Assembly: GCF_002999335.1 (NCBI RefSeq)
Contig: NW_020312700.1
Location: 186,001-250,000, forward strand
Length of the DNA stretch: 64,000 bases
Source of the DNA: Cyclospora cayetanensis
Taxonomy: Eukaryota > Apicomplexa > Conoidasida > Eucoccidiorida > Eimeriidae
Direction: 5' to 3'
Shown piece after piece: positions 1 through 12,199 of the stretch; within the stretch, counting starts at the first letter, position 1, and each line of letters opens with the position of its first letter. A model generated the notes under the pieces. It was given only the letters and a program-made list of their open reading frames with translations, made no database searches and had not been told where the DNA came from. Position numbers and translations under genes: made by a program.

Positions 1-194
1 CGAGGCCCTCAGGACGCCAACCGATGAGGAATTATCCCCTTCTGTGCCTGCAGCTTCTTCTCCAGCCGCTGCACAATTGAGAGCCTATTCAGGTTTTCCT
101 GCAGCGACTGTAGGGGATTCGGTTGGAACTTGCGCAGCAGGGCGTCGAGGCCCTTCCCTTTACCGGGGCCGTCGGCGCGCGCACTCGGGTCCAT
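1..194 (-). CDS. 5' end of an unidentified gene leaving the window
   Basis: An open frame on the minus strand starts with ATG at 194-192 and stays open to base 1, so only about 64 N-terminal residues are visible. It begins MDPSARADGPGKGKGLDAL and continues with a polar stretch of probable helix rich in Leu, Gln, Asn and Lys (LQENLNRLSIVQRLEKKLQ). The upstream minus-strand gene ends at 824, so this is the next gene in a head-to-tail pair. No domain is recognisable in this fragment. The frame could end at a splice site just outside the window. The start choice rests only on its being the first in-frame ATG. Confidence 0.45.
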
Positions 195-823
195 AGAAAG
201 GGCCCATTTTAGGTGGGGTCTCAAGGCAACTGCTTTTGGACTGCCTTTTTCTCTTTTCTCGGCCCTCCGCGTGTGCGGTGACGGTTCTCAAGCTCAGATC
301 TCACAAAGGCTTCAACACGCTAGTGAACAGCAAAGAAGCCGCATAACTGTCACACAGATGGGCCCCGTAGGGTGACCCGAAAATCCACCCGCAAAGCAGG
401 CAGTGCGACAGTCATGCATGCAAGGCAAACTAAGCGTGTGCCGCGCGACGTTACTACTATGGGTTTGCCGGCTCTTTTGGCTGCGCCTAAAACGTGGCCG
501 CGCCAGGAAAGGCCGACAACCTACTCGAAAAAATGCAAAGGGGCACTACTTTACGAGCTGTAAGAGCTGGGAAATTACAAGGGGTGGGGTGAGGTGGAGT
601 TGAGGCCCTTCAGGAGCATCCTCGCAGCCGCCGGTGCATTTGTGGGGTTGCACTAGTGCAGAGACCCCGTCTGACCCCGGCAGAGCGTACTCTCGCCGTG
701 GTGTCAAACCGACCACGGAGCCTCCCTGCTACTAGACATTGTTGCTGGGACATCCCAAAGGGCAGCAGCAACTGGTGTGCCTGTAGATTTGCGTGGCTCT
801 CTCTCTTAGGGTCCCTGGTTCAG
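195..823. other. Intergenic spacer between two minus-strand genes
   Basis: About 630 bp lie between the stop of the B-box gene (824) and the ATG of the next minus-strand gene (194). Short open frames exist on both strands, but none has protein-like composition or splice-site support. The region would hold the 3' UTR of the first gene and the promoter of the second. I see no distinct motif. Confidence 0.4.
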
Positions 824-3800
824 TCAGGCACTTGTTTTAGGGAGCGTGAAGGCGGCGGCCTTGAGAGCCAGGGATACCAGTTGATCGAAGTGTGGAGAGT
901 AGATGTCTTCTGGAGTCAATCGAGCATTTAGAGTAGCTTCTCCGTTCTTGAGCTCTTCATCAAGTTTGGCGATGTGGGTGAGAATAGCTTTGGCTGCATT
1001 CTGGCCATCACGCGGCTGCCCCAACGCTGAGAATGTCAAAGGGGAAAAGAGCCGAGGGAGCGCTAGCTGTCCGCGCATCCAGCTCACCAAGCGGACGGCT
1101 AGCTCTGCGAAGAAACGGTGATCGGGATGCGTCTCAAGTCTCTCCTTGACTTTCGCGAGGGCCTCTCCCATGGCCTTCTCTTCCTTCGTCAAGCTGAGCT
1201 TGTCTTGATCCAACAACATGGCAGTGACAGCGGGATCCCAACAGAAGGTCCCTAACCGCCTCAGGGCCTCACCCAGGATAGAGAGGGATGGTAGATTCCG
1301 TCTCTCCCAGAAATAACGCTCTGAGTGAATTGCTGCAACCTCCGCTACCTCCTTGCCTGCCTCTTGAGGAGGGACTGCCAGCGCCAGCTGCTGCTTCACA
1401 TTCTCTTTCGCAGTCAGCCCTGCAAGGGCCTCCTCGCGCATGAGCTGCAACGAAGTTGCAAAGAAGTGGCAGAGCAGCACCTGGGAGCAGACGCAGACTG
1501 CCGCTGCACTGACTGTGTTGAAGGGTATGGGGGGCCCCCCGTGAACGCGGGTAAGACCGCCCCAAAGGGGCCCCTGGGCATCGATGCAGTCGGTGAGCAA
1601 GTAAAGAAGCCCCCTGAGAGTTGCCGGGATGACGCAGAACCTGGTTTCTGTCACGCGATCTACAAGCTCCTTTAAAGGAGGGAATACCACATCGTCAGGG
1701 GCCCCGTTCTGTCCGCTGTGGGCCTCGCCCTGAGCAGCGAGAGCCCGCGTAAGAGCTCCCAAGGGGGCCCCCAGCATAGAGAAGAGCCAGCGGCGGTCTT
1801 CCATCAGCAGAAGGGGATGCGGAGGCAGCAACATGCTGTCGAGAAGCGGCGAAACGAGGGAGGCGGCGGAAAGGAACATCGACTCGGGCAGGTGGCTTAC
1901 AGCCTCCAGCTCAAACTGCGCACATTCGAAAGGAAGGCGCACGTATAATAGATCTACTCTCCCTTGACCCCGATGAGCCTGTTTTTCTTTGCTGGTGCAC
2001 CATGTAAGCCCTACGACCTCCTGATCTGTGCATTCCCACCTCAAGAAGCTTCTTTAAAAAGCTCTGAATATCCCTCATGTAGCAGGCAAGGCGACAAGAG
2101 TTCCTCAACAGGTCAGGCAGCTGCTGCCGGCCTGCAGCCTGCACCACAACGCGCCATGTTTCGAGCACTATGTGTTTGTTGTCTCGAGACCCCTTTTTTG
2201 GGGAAATCGGCATCATGCCAAGAGGCTCCACACACAGGTAAACCACAAAACATTTGGGAACTAGCCACCCACGTACCTTGAGAATCAGAAGCAGGGGCTT
2301 GAAATTTATGTCTGAGGCAATTGCCCAGAGCTGCTTGGGGAGCTCTCTGGGTATTGAGTTCAGGGGATCTACGAGGCCGTTTCCTGAAGCCAGATCTTCT
2401 CGTTCGCGCCGTTCTGCAGCCTCCAGGGCTTTACGCACTTGAGGAGGAAGCGTGTCTTTGTCTGTTTCTGCCCTCTCACAGTTCGTTCCTGGCAAAGAAC
2501 GCACAGAGCCACGCACCGGAGGCCCTCAGGCCCACACTGGGTGCGGCACGGCGGGAAGAAGGGGCTAGGATAGGCGGGCGAAAAGCCGCATGGCAGAAGC
2601 AGCAAAAAGAGACAGAAACGGTGTCACAACAAGAGTGGCGAACTGCAGGATAAAAGCAGCAGCGAAGCCGCGAGCCCTTCGGGTTCTTTCGCGCAGTGCC
2701 TGCCTGCGCAAAACAACCCTGCACCTTCCTACCTTCTGCTTCAATGACTTCTTGCTGTTTTTGACTGGGGAGGCCCTGCGCTGCTGGCTCGTCAGGAAAG
2801 AGCAACACCTTAGACAGTGCATGGACTTGGGGCCCTGGAATCGCATCGTCTGCAGTACCCACTAGGAGGCTCCACTCTGCTACGGCGGTGTCTCCTTCAT
2901 CATCGTCTGCTCGCGCACATGCAGTAGCGAAAAGCACGCGGCAGGAAAGGAAAGCTAGGAATATGTCCATGCATGCATGGAGGGGATGGATGGGTGCAGG
3001 CACTTGCACATAGGGAAAGCATTTACACCCCCTGAACAGGACCCTGCTGGAAGCGCAGGCAAAGGTCAAGGGGGCTCAAGTGCAAGCCTGTTTATGAGGC
3101 ACCAAAAAGCACTACAAACATAAAAAGGGGAGAGGAGCGAACCGGAAGAAGAATCGTCATCTGAGGCAGGGCAGGCAGCCACCCCCGACTCCTCAGTACT
3201 TTCGGTTTCCAGGATCTTCAGCTTGGTTTTTCGAGTCTTGTCTATTCCCGTCAAAAACACGCGTAGCTGCGTACGTAGCGAAATAAAGGCGTCATGGAAG
3301 AAATAAGCGCTGGATCATGTGAAGCACGCCCGTCGGTGATATGTCTTAAGCAACAAAAGTTTCTCGCGGCACGGCAGCAGCAGTCGAACTCCCGACTCAC
3401 CCTGGAGTCAGGGCCCCACCACTTTCCCCGTATTTTTCCCCTCTCCTCCCCTTTTTCCCTACTCTCCTGCTCTCTCAAGTGCAAAGCCGTATACTTGCAA
3501 AGCACGCTCACCAGGTTGTCATCTGCAACTTTGGAGGCCCTAAGCTCGGGGATGGAGAAGGGAGTCGAGCTGACCCTAAAGCCACCCTCAAGGAATAGCT
3601 TTTCTGTTACCCAGGGAGGCAGCGCTTCCAGTTCGACTTCTATCCGAAGCGTTCCACCAAACAGGTCTGCCGCCTAAAAATTCACAACGAACCCCCCACC
3701 CCGTGAGGCCCTCGAACACACGAAATCTCGAGCCTTCGAACGTATGGAATTGATTCCACACACGAGGCAACAAAGGGCAGACTGAGGGAAGGGCACGCAC

Positions 3801-6800
3801 GAGAAGATCGTGGCGATGCTGGTAATTCAGATAGTCCGAAGGGCAGAGCGCCAGTCGCAAGTGCGCAAAGAACGCCTGCAGACGAGAAGACAGTCCACCA
3901 TAACACGAATTCCCTAAAAATACGCATCAACACGCTGCTAAGGCGTTTGGGGAACGTGTTTTTCAGCTGCGACTACTTAGGGCCTGCGGCTTTGTGGTTG
4001 GCTATACCTCCATCCACTCAATTATGAGGCACTCCGTAAGAAGCTCTCTCTTAATGGCCTGCAAAAATCCAACCTGACGGTTCTTCAGAATCTGCAGCTG
4101 CTCCATGAGGGCCCTGAAGCACAAAGGTGCCAATTTGGAAATATAGATATGTGTAGACATGGATGTATACAAGTAGAGACACCACGGCTTTCCCCGTAAC
4201 CAAGTGCACACATAATTCGACGCCTCACTCTTGAGTGAGGCCTTGAAGACGCTGCTGAAAAATACGTTCACCCCCAGATAGCGGAGGAGACAAGAGTTCA
4301 AGGATCCCCATGGCCCCTCTAGCTTTGAGGCGACAGGACAGTTGAGACCCTAGGACGCACTTGTTAGAGTCGTCTATCTTGCGATGCACAGATACGAAAT
4401 TGGCATGAAGTCGGGCAAGAAGGCGATGATTATCCTGAAGATCTTTGAGAATTTTCTCGCGTCGCAGGCTGAGTGCTTCCTCACTCTGCAAACAGCAGGT
4501 TCCCCCAGTGCCTCGGCCGCCACGGGCTCTAAACTCGACTTTTTTTCAGCACACCAGCATAGAAGTGCCCGCTCGGCACAAACCTTGCGCGGCTCCTGCC
4601 ACCTCTGTCGAGACATAAAGTGCCTGAGGGGAAGGGTGGGCTTCTTCGGGGGAGGAAGGGGGGAGCAAGGAGGGGGGCCCACAGATGAGTCAACAGCTGC
4701 ATGCAAGGCGAGTGTGGTGCGAAGAGACAACAACGGCATACCGGGGAAGTGCCTTGCATGCTCATCTTGTATGCGTCTAAAGTCGATATCAACGGGTGCT
4801 CAGAAAAGTCTGCAGGCGGCGCACACAAGTCGCCTCCGAGCTCTAGTCGGGTGGCTTGGTGTTACCACTCCAAGAAGCCCTCTGCTGCTCGGGTAGTCCC
4901 TTCACAGAGAGCCCAGATCACGATTCTTACCTGCCGCTGAGTGATGTCCTATGAGAATGCAGTGAGGACACAATGCCACGAAGCACTGCACAGCGACATC
5001 GCATAAACAAACAGCACACCCTCAAGGCGGCGAAGCCGGGTACCAGCAGCACGCGCCACGAGCCACTTTCTAAGCGAGACACAAACAGGCAACCTGACAG
5101 ACGGAATATATGTATGTGGGGAAGGAGGCACATAGGGGCGGCGATGCAAGGGCAGATAGGAGCGATGCGAGGGCAGAGAGGGGAGAAGAATACAGCAGCA
5201 GGAAGAGTCCGAGAGCCAGAAGCCCATATAGTTGGAACAACCCTACAGCGTTGCATGCACACTAAATGAGGACCTATGCACAGAGAAGGATCCTCTTGGG
5301 GCTGAAAGGCTGAACTACGCACCACCATGCAGACGCAGTCGATCATCTCAGAGGGATGGTTAGGACACTGTCCAAATTGGAATGGAGACTGCAGGCAGAT
5401 AGGCAGACAGACAGACAGACAGACAGACAGCAGCGCATGTATTACGGGGTGAATGGCAGTCTCCGAGGGCTCCCCCACGCCTAATAAGGACCGGATTAGG
5501 GTTCATACATGTAAATATCTATGTATCTATGTAGATATGAACACCCTCTATGAGTACTACAGCTTCCTCCGGTTCTAAAGTTGTCGAAGCAAGAGACTAT
5601 CGGAGGAGTTCCAGCTATATATCTTTAAAGCCCGCAATACATGCGTTGCATCCCGCTTCCTCGTGAGGATACGCATGCATAAGGCCCCGCAGAAAGATCC
5701 AAAAGATATACAAGAAGATGCCGCTGCAGAGCACCGGATGCGTCGAGAGACCCCCTTTTAGGGCCCTTTGAAAGGGTTGGACTTGCATGCGTACATGTGT
5801 GACAGGGAGGCGCTTGTGCCTGGCCAGGAGCCTGCTGGCGCTGTGATGAAGCTGATCGCATTCATCGCAGAGGTGGGCCCTGTCTGCAGGGCAGAAAAGC
5901 GTTGCGGGGAGGAAAGTACAGACTTCGCACATCGGCTGGGAGACTTCGATGAGGAGAGACTGGAAGGCGAACTCCAGGACCAAGGATGGCAGCACTTGCG
6001 TGCTCTTCCTCACGCGGTACTGCATCCTCAGCATCCTGTTCGAAACCACGAGAGGCAAACAGGGATATCTTTGGCCAAATAACAGAAAAGCCAGCAGCAC
6101 TGAGCGAGGAAAATCCCTACTTTAGCCTCCAAGCCCGAATTCGTTGGACGTTAAGGACTCGTCAGGAGGAGGCCTCCTCGGCAACGCGCCACCATGCGGC
6201 TTCAGGGTGAGAGGTCGTTGACTGGTGCAGACTGACTTTGTTTCACTTGTGGCTGGAGAAGATTGTATGAGCGCCATAGAAGCATAGGCCCCCGGAATCT
6301 CGCGTGTTGCAAAGTCGCCTGCAAACCTCACAGCCGTAAGAAAAATACCTGTGTACCTGAAGCGTGCCCTCCGCGTGCTGCACAACCGAGCCTTTCGGCC
6401 CTGCCGAAGAAGGGATCGTTTTAGTAAGATCCAGCAGCGGCAATGCTGCCCCTCCCCTCCTAGTCCTCGAGCGCCGTCCGCATCATCCGCAAGGGCAAAG
6501 GGCAGACTCACCATCTGCTTCCTGGTGAGCGAGGGTGCTCCCCGTCGCGAGTTTGCACAACAAGACTTTAAAGGTTCCCGTGGGCGAAGCGGCGAAGGAG
6601 ACGGGGGCCTCCAGAGCTCCTACAGGAAACACCTGCTGTTCCCAGTCGCAAGCAAATCGACGGCCCTTCAGAGCTTCATCGAGGGACTGAGGGTTCTGCA
6701 AGCGGTCAGCGTCCAGGAAGGAATACACTATTGCTCCTTGCAGAGCCTGCAGCACACAAAGCGGCACGGAGAAAGATCCACTGAGGACGGAAGAAGACGT

Positions 6801-7337
6801 AGTGCATGAGCGCGCGCCAAAAGCGCGGGTGGAAGAAGTAGAGTTCGAGGGGGGCAGCCACTCAGAAGCACACATGGGCTTGCATGCATTCTGGAAGATG
6901 CTCGTTAACGGGGACAGCCCCTCGTTAACGGGGTCGGGAAGGGAGAGAGAACGCAGGGATTGTAGGACACAGCAGCACCGATCAACAGACAGCGCACAAT
7001 CAGGCAGTAAAATGCAAACAGTTAAAGGCACTATGTTGACCTTAATATCCGCATGTGTCAAGAGAGCCCTATCTGTGGGGCAACAAGGCGCATGTGGATA
7101 AAGGCCTCCCAAGCAGAGGATCAAACATGAAGGGCGGCCTCGTGAAATTCTCACCCTGGCCTGAGACTCAAATGACACCTCTGTAGCCCTAGAATTCAGG
7201 CTCCAGGCCCGGACGATGTGGAGGTCGGCGGTGTAGTAGGAGAGTTTGAGCCAATACTCCCATCCCGCCAAGACATTGATATCATCCAAGAGGCATATAT
7301 CCAAAGGCTGCGGTTCTTCTAAGGCCCGCGAATCCAT
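824..7337 (-). CDS. Tandem B-box zinc-finger / coiled-coil protein, 14 exons, about 986 aa
   Basis: Fourteen minus-strand exons join without a phase conflict: 7337-7155, 6746-6512, 6445-6357, 5935-5795 (or from 5959), 4985-4931, 4809-4742, 4485-4361, 4113-4008, 3673-3512, 3266-3143, 2906-2733, 2467 (or 2461)-2277, 2192-2040, 1978-824. Most donors are GTGAGT, GTAAGA or GTACGC types. Residues 171-205 form a B-box finger of the plant CONSTANS kind (CEVC, then FCPADRAHLCDECDQLHH, then a final His). Residues 217-250 give a second, TRIM-like B-box (CFVALCPHC, GHHS, later His). A charged coiled coil follows at about 258-335. That order resembles TRIM-type scaffolds or ubiquitin ligases, but no RING is visible in the N-terminal 170 residues. 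The C-terminal 600 residues, including an acidic Ser/Asp run near 420-435, match nothing I recognise. Function is therefore open beyond zinc binding and oligomerisation. The weakest junction is 6357/5935. Confidence 0.72.
5404..5430. repeat. (CAGA)n microsatellite in a B-box gene intron
   Basis: A run of about seven CAGA/GACA tetranucleotides, preceded by imperfect AGGCAG units, lies in the intron between exons at 5795 and 4985 of the B-box gene. Neighbouring intron sequence contains TATGTA-type repeats (5505-5540). It is probably a neutral microsatellite. Confidence 0.8.
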
Positions 7338-9930
7338 TTTATAAACAATGAAGAAAGAAGCAAACAATGAAAAACGTGGTAATGTCTTACCCTGGACTGC
7401 AAGGGGGCCCCCCTGGGGGCCCCGTCACAGATCCCACTACCGGCTACCGGCCACTTCACCCGGAACACAGTAGGATGAAGAAATTTAAAAAGACACGAGA
7501 GGGATGCGCTCGCTCAAAAGCATGGCCCAAGGGTGCCTCCCGGCGGAGTGAGGACACACTTGCCCTACAAGCTGTAGGCTGAAATGAACCGTGAGCACAC
7601 ACAGAAGAATCAAACGGTATGCCATAAGCATTAAAAACGTTAAATGGAAACTTAGAGCACACATTACATACTGGGACAAGGAAAGCGCGGAGAGGGTCTT
7701 TAGAAAAAGTGCTGCAGTTCTGGCCTCTGGGCTGGTCACATTCACAGGCCCCCCGTCGGCTGCGCAGGCTAAAGCACACTGCGACCTCCACTTTCCGTAC
7801 TACTAGTCGATGTCTATAAATTTTGATTCGCCATAATGAATATGACAGCTAGTATTTTGCGATGGAATAATACTAAAGTCTTTCCGCCTCAGCAGTGTAA
7901 GCCCTAGCCAATCGCATGCCGCTCTGCCACAGTGGCACTGATCCGGCCACTCCACAAAAGCAAAGCAAACAGTATCACTTCAAGTATTCTTTTATTCCAA
8001 AGATGCTGTGCCTTGTATCTCTGCCTTACCTCGTCCAGGGGCTTATCCCTTCCTGTTGACCCATGGGGTCTTTGTAAAACATCAGTCTCTACATGCAACA
8101 GCTTGCTTAGTGGCCGGCACTTGAAAGCAAGGTAATCGGGCACAATTCTAGAGCATTAGGCATATTCGGCTTTTCTTTAATCGTATTACTGGGCAATAGA
8201 TAGGGATACTCTACGCCTTAAAGCCCACTCGAACCCTATGAAAACTGGCATGTCCCTTCCCATGAGCTCTCCTTCTCCTTACTCTCACACTGCAGTTTCC
8301 AGTCTAACAGCCAACCGAGGTGTACGTAACACTGTTGTCTGAGCACTGAACCTATCCCTACAACACGCAATCAGACATGCCAAGCAGCAAATACCATGGA
8401 CGTGCAGGCAAAGCCTTCGGCAAAAACCCTAATTATTCTTGCTGAAATGATACTGCTGTTTTACTAACAGCCTCAGTATAGCTTGGCCCACTACCGTCTA
8501 CACAGGCCGCTGCATGTGAAGTAACGCAAGAGGATAGGGAAGAGGAGTTCTGCCCTACAATGTGTATAACTCATGGAGTTGTACGCATCCATTTGCAACA
8601 GCTCATGAGTTGGGCTATCCTAGCCACTCAGGTGGATTTTAGCAAGCTTGACAGGCTGGCTGGCTGTAAGTTTTTTTAGTCAAGCAGCCACCGTGTTAGC
8701 ATGCGGCTTGGTGCTTGACTTTAGCAACGGCTTTGGGATAAGACAGTAGGACACTTTAAACGCTCTGCTGCGTCAGATACCCAAAGACATCGAATTAATT
8801 TACAAAGTCCCAAATGTGTGGCGGTGGCTAAGTGGCTAAAGAAAATTACAGCCAGCTAGCCTGTCAAGCTTGGTAAAATTATTGCTCAAGGCAGCTGGAA
8901 TAGCCAAGCTCACAAGCCATTACAAGTCATTGCGAACAGTTACGTGAGTTACACTCAATGTAGGGTTGAGCTCATCCCCTTTTTCTTTTGGCTATGACCT
9001 CACGGCATTTTAACCGGGTAAACGATTAGTTTCTCATAGGCCCTCTGTCCTTTGCAACCTGAGCTGCAAGACAAACATATGCTTTCATCTATTTTTGCTA
9101 TGCAGATAGCGTAGCTAAATGCGTGCACTTTTATACAACTGTAAAACAGACCTGGGAAGTGGCGCTCGTTGGGGTATTCAAGTTCCAAATCGCTGGAAAC
9201 AGCTCAGGGGGCTCCACAGGGGCCCCGAAGCGCTCATGCGGGGGCCATCTGCGCTGAGGAGAATACCGATTAATCAGAAGGCCAGCAAAATAGGTCTTTA
9301 GGCACTTGAATTCATGTAGAACTCTAGTGACCGAGCACACACTCGGCGCATTCAGCTGGGCCTCGCAGAGCCTTCACAAGTCAATAAAACTGTGAAGGAA
9401 GTAATAAAAAGACTAAAGAGCTAAGATGCAACGTCGGACACACTTCAGATGTACATACAACACCACAGAACCTCATGGAAGTATTCTCTCCAGTTTTGCT
9501 CTACGCCGTCGAGTGGCGACGAGGCCCTCGACGGAGAAAGTTGTTGTACGAGGGAACGGCAGCTAGAGTATCTGCTGCTCTTCCTAGTTATATGACTATG
9601 ACGTGAAAACCATCTTAGTTTGGTCGCAAGGACGCGTGAACGTATATATTTATAAATATACATACAGGTGCTCATCAGGTGCGAAGATGTCGATGTATGT
9701 CTTTAGGTGCACATGCATATCGGCAACCACTCGTGCATATACAAGCAGATGTGTATCTAAAGTGCATATGGTTAAGCAATGCAACCTGCACTATAAACAT
9801 AGTAAGACATATGAGCACACAAAAATCTGTACATTCGCACATATGTGCTTACACCCAAATGTATTTGTAGCTATGCCCCTTGTGATGCCCCACTCCAGCA
9901 CCAAAAGGTCTCAAGGGGCTCCAAGGACAA
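7338..9930. other. Gene-poor region between the B-box and RASP2-like genes
   Basis: About 2.6 kb with no convincing coding exon on either strand. Open frames are short and lack domain-like or biased composition. The left end should contain the promoter of the minus-strand B-box gene and the right end the 3' UTR of the RASP2-like gene. The clearest structure is a long inverted repeat at 8601-8916, listed separately. Between 9640 and 9860 there are short AT-rich TATA/CATA stretches. Confidence 0.5.
8601..8916. repeat. Foldback element: imperfect inverted repeat with arms of about 90 bp
   Basis: The left arm (about 8601-8692) and right arm (about 8822-8916) are reverse complements with scattered mismatches. 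The core is 26 bp, 8644-8669 against 8846-8871, with one mismatch (AAGCTTGACAGGCT..GCTGGCTGTAA). Outside the core, GGCTATCC..AGC pairs with GGCTATTCCAGC, and TTTAG..CAGCCACCG pairs with TTTAGCCACTTAGCCACCG. About 130 bp separate the arms, with no open frame. This is the layout of a foldback or MITE-like non-autonomous element. No target-site duplication was recognised. Confidence 0.7.
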
Positions 9931-12199
9931 TTAATCATCAAGCGAATACATCTTCGAAAATTGGGGTTTGGAAGACGAGGCGTTTTCTTTGTTCCACGCA
10001 ACAATTTGCTTCCCGTTAGCTGTATCTGTAGCATCGCTGTCGTCGCTTGCCGCCTCCATCATGAGCCCATCAACCATTCGCCTTTTCAGCTCCGCAATGC
10101 GAGGCCTCTCCTGCTCAGTTGCCGCCGTTTGTCTAGGGCTTGCAATGCGTTTTATGTCTAAGAGGTCCTGAGAACGACTGAAGGCCAATTCACCTCTGGG
10201 GTTCTTCGAAAGGTTCTTAGAGCCACTTTTTTTGTGCTTGCCTGACTTTCCGTCAGCTTCCTCATCGATTTGCCGTTTCTTTTCAAGATACGCTTCAGCC
10301 GCAGGTAGCTCTGGTGATTTTTCCAGATACTCTCGTAGTTTTTCGATAAATTCATAGAGGCCGTTTGACCACAAGTTCCTGTCCCTATCGACGCGTCGAA
10401 AAAACAAATCATGAACCCCTTGGTGGTTGTGGTAGCGCATGTAGAATGTATTGCGGTCATACTTGTCCGGAAGCACTAAGCTGATTGCCAAAAATGAGTA
10501 ACCACCTTTTTTTTTTGCACCAGACTGCACCAGCCCCCCCAAAACCGGACAGCCACACACAGAGAGAGACACAGAAGCTGACATAGCGTATGTGTCAAAG
10601 CAGACTAAACCAATTTTCTACCCGTTACACGCAAAATAATGCAAATAACGATAGTAAAAACTGCAGCTAAAAGGCACCAAGTAGAGCAAGGCTTTCACTG
10701 TGAGCTGACTAGGTGGCATATAAAAAATCTATCTATAGAACTGAACACACATTCTGTTCCTCTCTCTCCGGCTTGTGAACAGTTACTTTCGCTGCTAGCG
10801 CATACTTAAAACAAAAGAATACCACATAGCAACTCACGAGGCATTCCTCCTTGGAATCCCAATATTGCCATTCCCATTTTCCATTGCGTCTTTCAGTTGC
10901 CTTGAAGTAGAGAGGGATCCAGGAACCGCCGATTGAACTCATAAGTTTGAGGGGCCCCTCCAATACTTTGCTGAAAAAGCGGAGCCTCTGCAGGTCGCTC
11001 ATGCTATTAATATCAATTTTTAAAGGCTCTCCTCTCCCTTCTGCTTCGTATTGAGCATGAAGAAGAGCCTGGTGGATTAGAGGCGACATCTGATACTCCC
11101 CAAGATTTACATTTGCGGTATCTAGACGGTGAAACGATAGCTGAAAAGCCGCATTTAAAAAATATTATTAAACCTCATTATCTCTTCTTGGCGCATTGCA
11201 CACATTCTTTGCCCTGCTGCTGCCTAAATGCCGCTCACCGGACTAGCTCATTAGCCCTCAGCGGGGAGTTTTATTAGTTACTGGTATATGTATACGCATT
11301 AAGCTCTAAGCATTCTGCACGGTCCGCTCGTAGAGAAGAAAGGGTAAGAGGAAGCTCGTGGAGGAAGGAGGCCGGAGAAGGCAGCAGCGAAGCATAATAA
11401 ACTATAGAAGATAATAAAATAGGAAGACGTAAAGCAAGCTAACTTCTCTAGTATTTCGACTCACAATGATTTTACACGAGATTTTCCCTGCGTTCATCAA
11501 AGCATAACTTTGCCTTTTTGGAAACCCCACGTCAATTAAATCCGATTTAACTTTGATGCGGCATTCTCCAACTGGCTCAGAGCCAATGACACCATGGCGA
11601 AGAACCCGCACCTGAATTTCTCGCTCGCACTGTCTCACATGCAGAGTAAGCCGTTCCTGAAAATCGACAGATAAAATGCCCGCGTATTCATAAATTATAA
11701 AAGAATCAGCAAAGAATAATAGCGGCAATACAGTACAGAAGGATGCGCCGGTACGAGTTTCAGCTTTCTACAAACAGCCCCGAATAATATCCCGACAGGT
11801 GGAAGAAACACGTCATTGTGTCCACAGCAATGCATGAATAACTGAGACATGAAAGGATACACCCATACATGGACAAATGTAATGTACAAAGTGGCTTGCC
11901 TGAATTTCTACTTTGGTTTTCCTGGCTTCACTTTGGGTGGTCCGCGCGAAGAATCTACCCGCTCGCAGTTCAACAGAAAACTGTCCATTTCCTTCGATAT
12001 TCATGATTTCATGGACCTCCACCAGCATGTCAAACTTATCATGGTCATGACAGCCGAGTTTCCGGAAGCATAGGCCCAAAAGGTAACATTCAGAGGGATG
12101 AGGGATTGCCTGTCTGTTACGATACACACAAATGCTACCAATTCCACAGGCGCATGTGGCAGCGCAGCAGGCTATCGCCGCAGGATCAGGAAAGAACAT
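9931..12199 (-). CDS. RASP2: RASP2/CERLI1-like rhoptry surface protein (C2 + PH-like), 462 aa
   Basis: Four exons, all phase 0: 12199-11900, 11656-11465, 11140-10838, 10524-9931, giving 462 aa. The N-terminus is Cys-rich (MFFPDPAAIACCAATCACG), suitable for acylation. Residues about 40-180 form a C2-like beta domain (LGLCFRKLGCHDHDKFDMLV, ERLTLHVRQCEREIQVRVL). Residues about 224-340 form a PH-like fold (EGPLKLMSSIGGSWIPLYF, then LPDKYDRNTFYMRYH, ending in the helix FIEKLREYLEK). The tail is Lys/Arg-rich and hydrophilic. C2 followed by PH at this length fits the apicomplexan rhoptry-surface proteins RASP2/CERLI1, which bind acidic phospholipids at the rhoptry tip and are needed for secretion during invasion. 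The first intron has a GC donor (CAG|GCAAGC), and phases agree only with it. The identification is from domain order and length, not from a database search. Confidence 0.68.

Noticed and set aside
4927..5478. Cys/Leu-rich minus-strand 183-codon frame
   Set aside because: It reads through a CAGA microsatellite and intron sequence. Only 4931-4985, in a different frame, is a real B-box exon.
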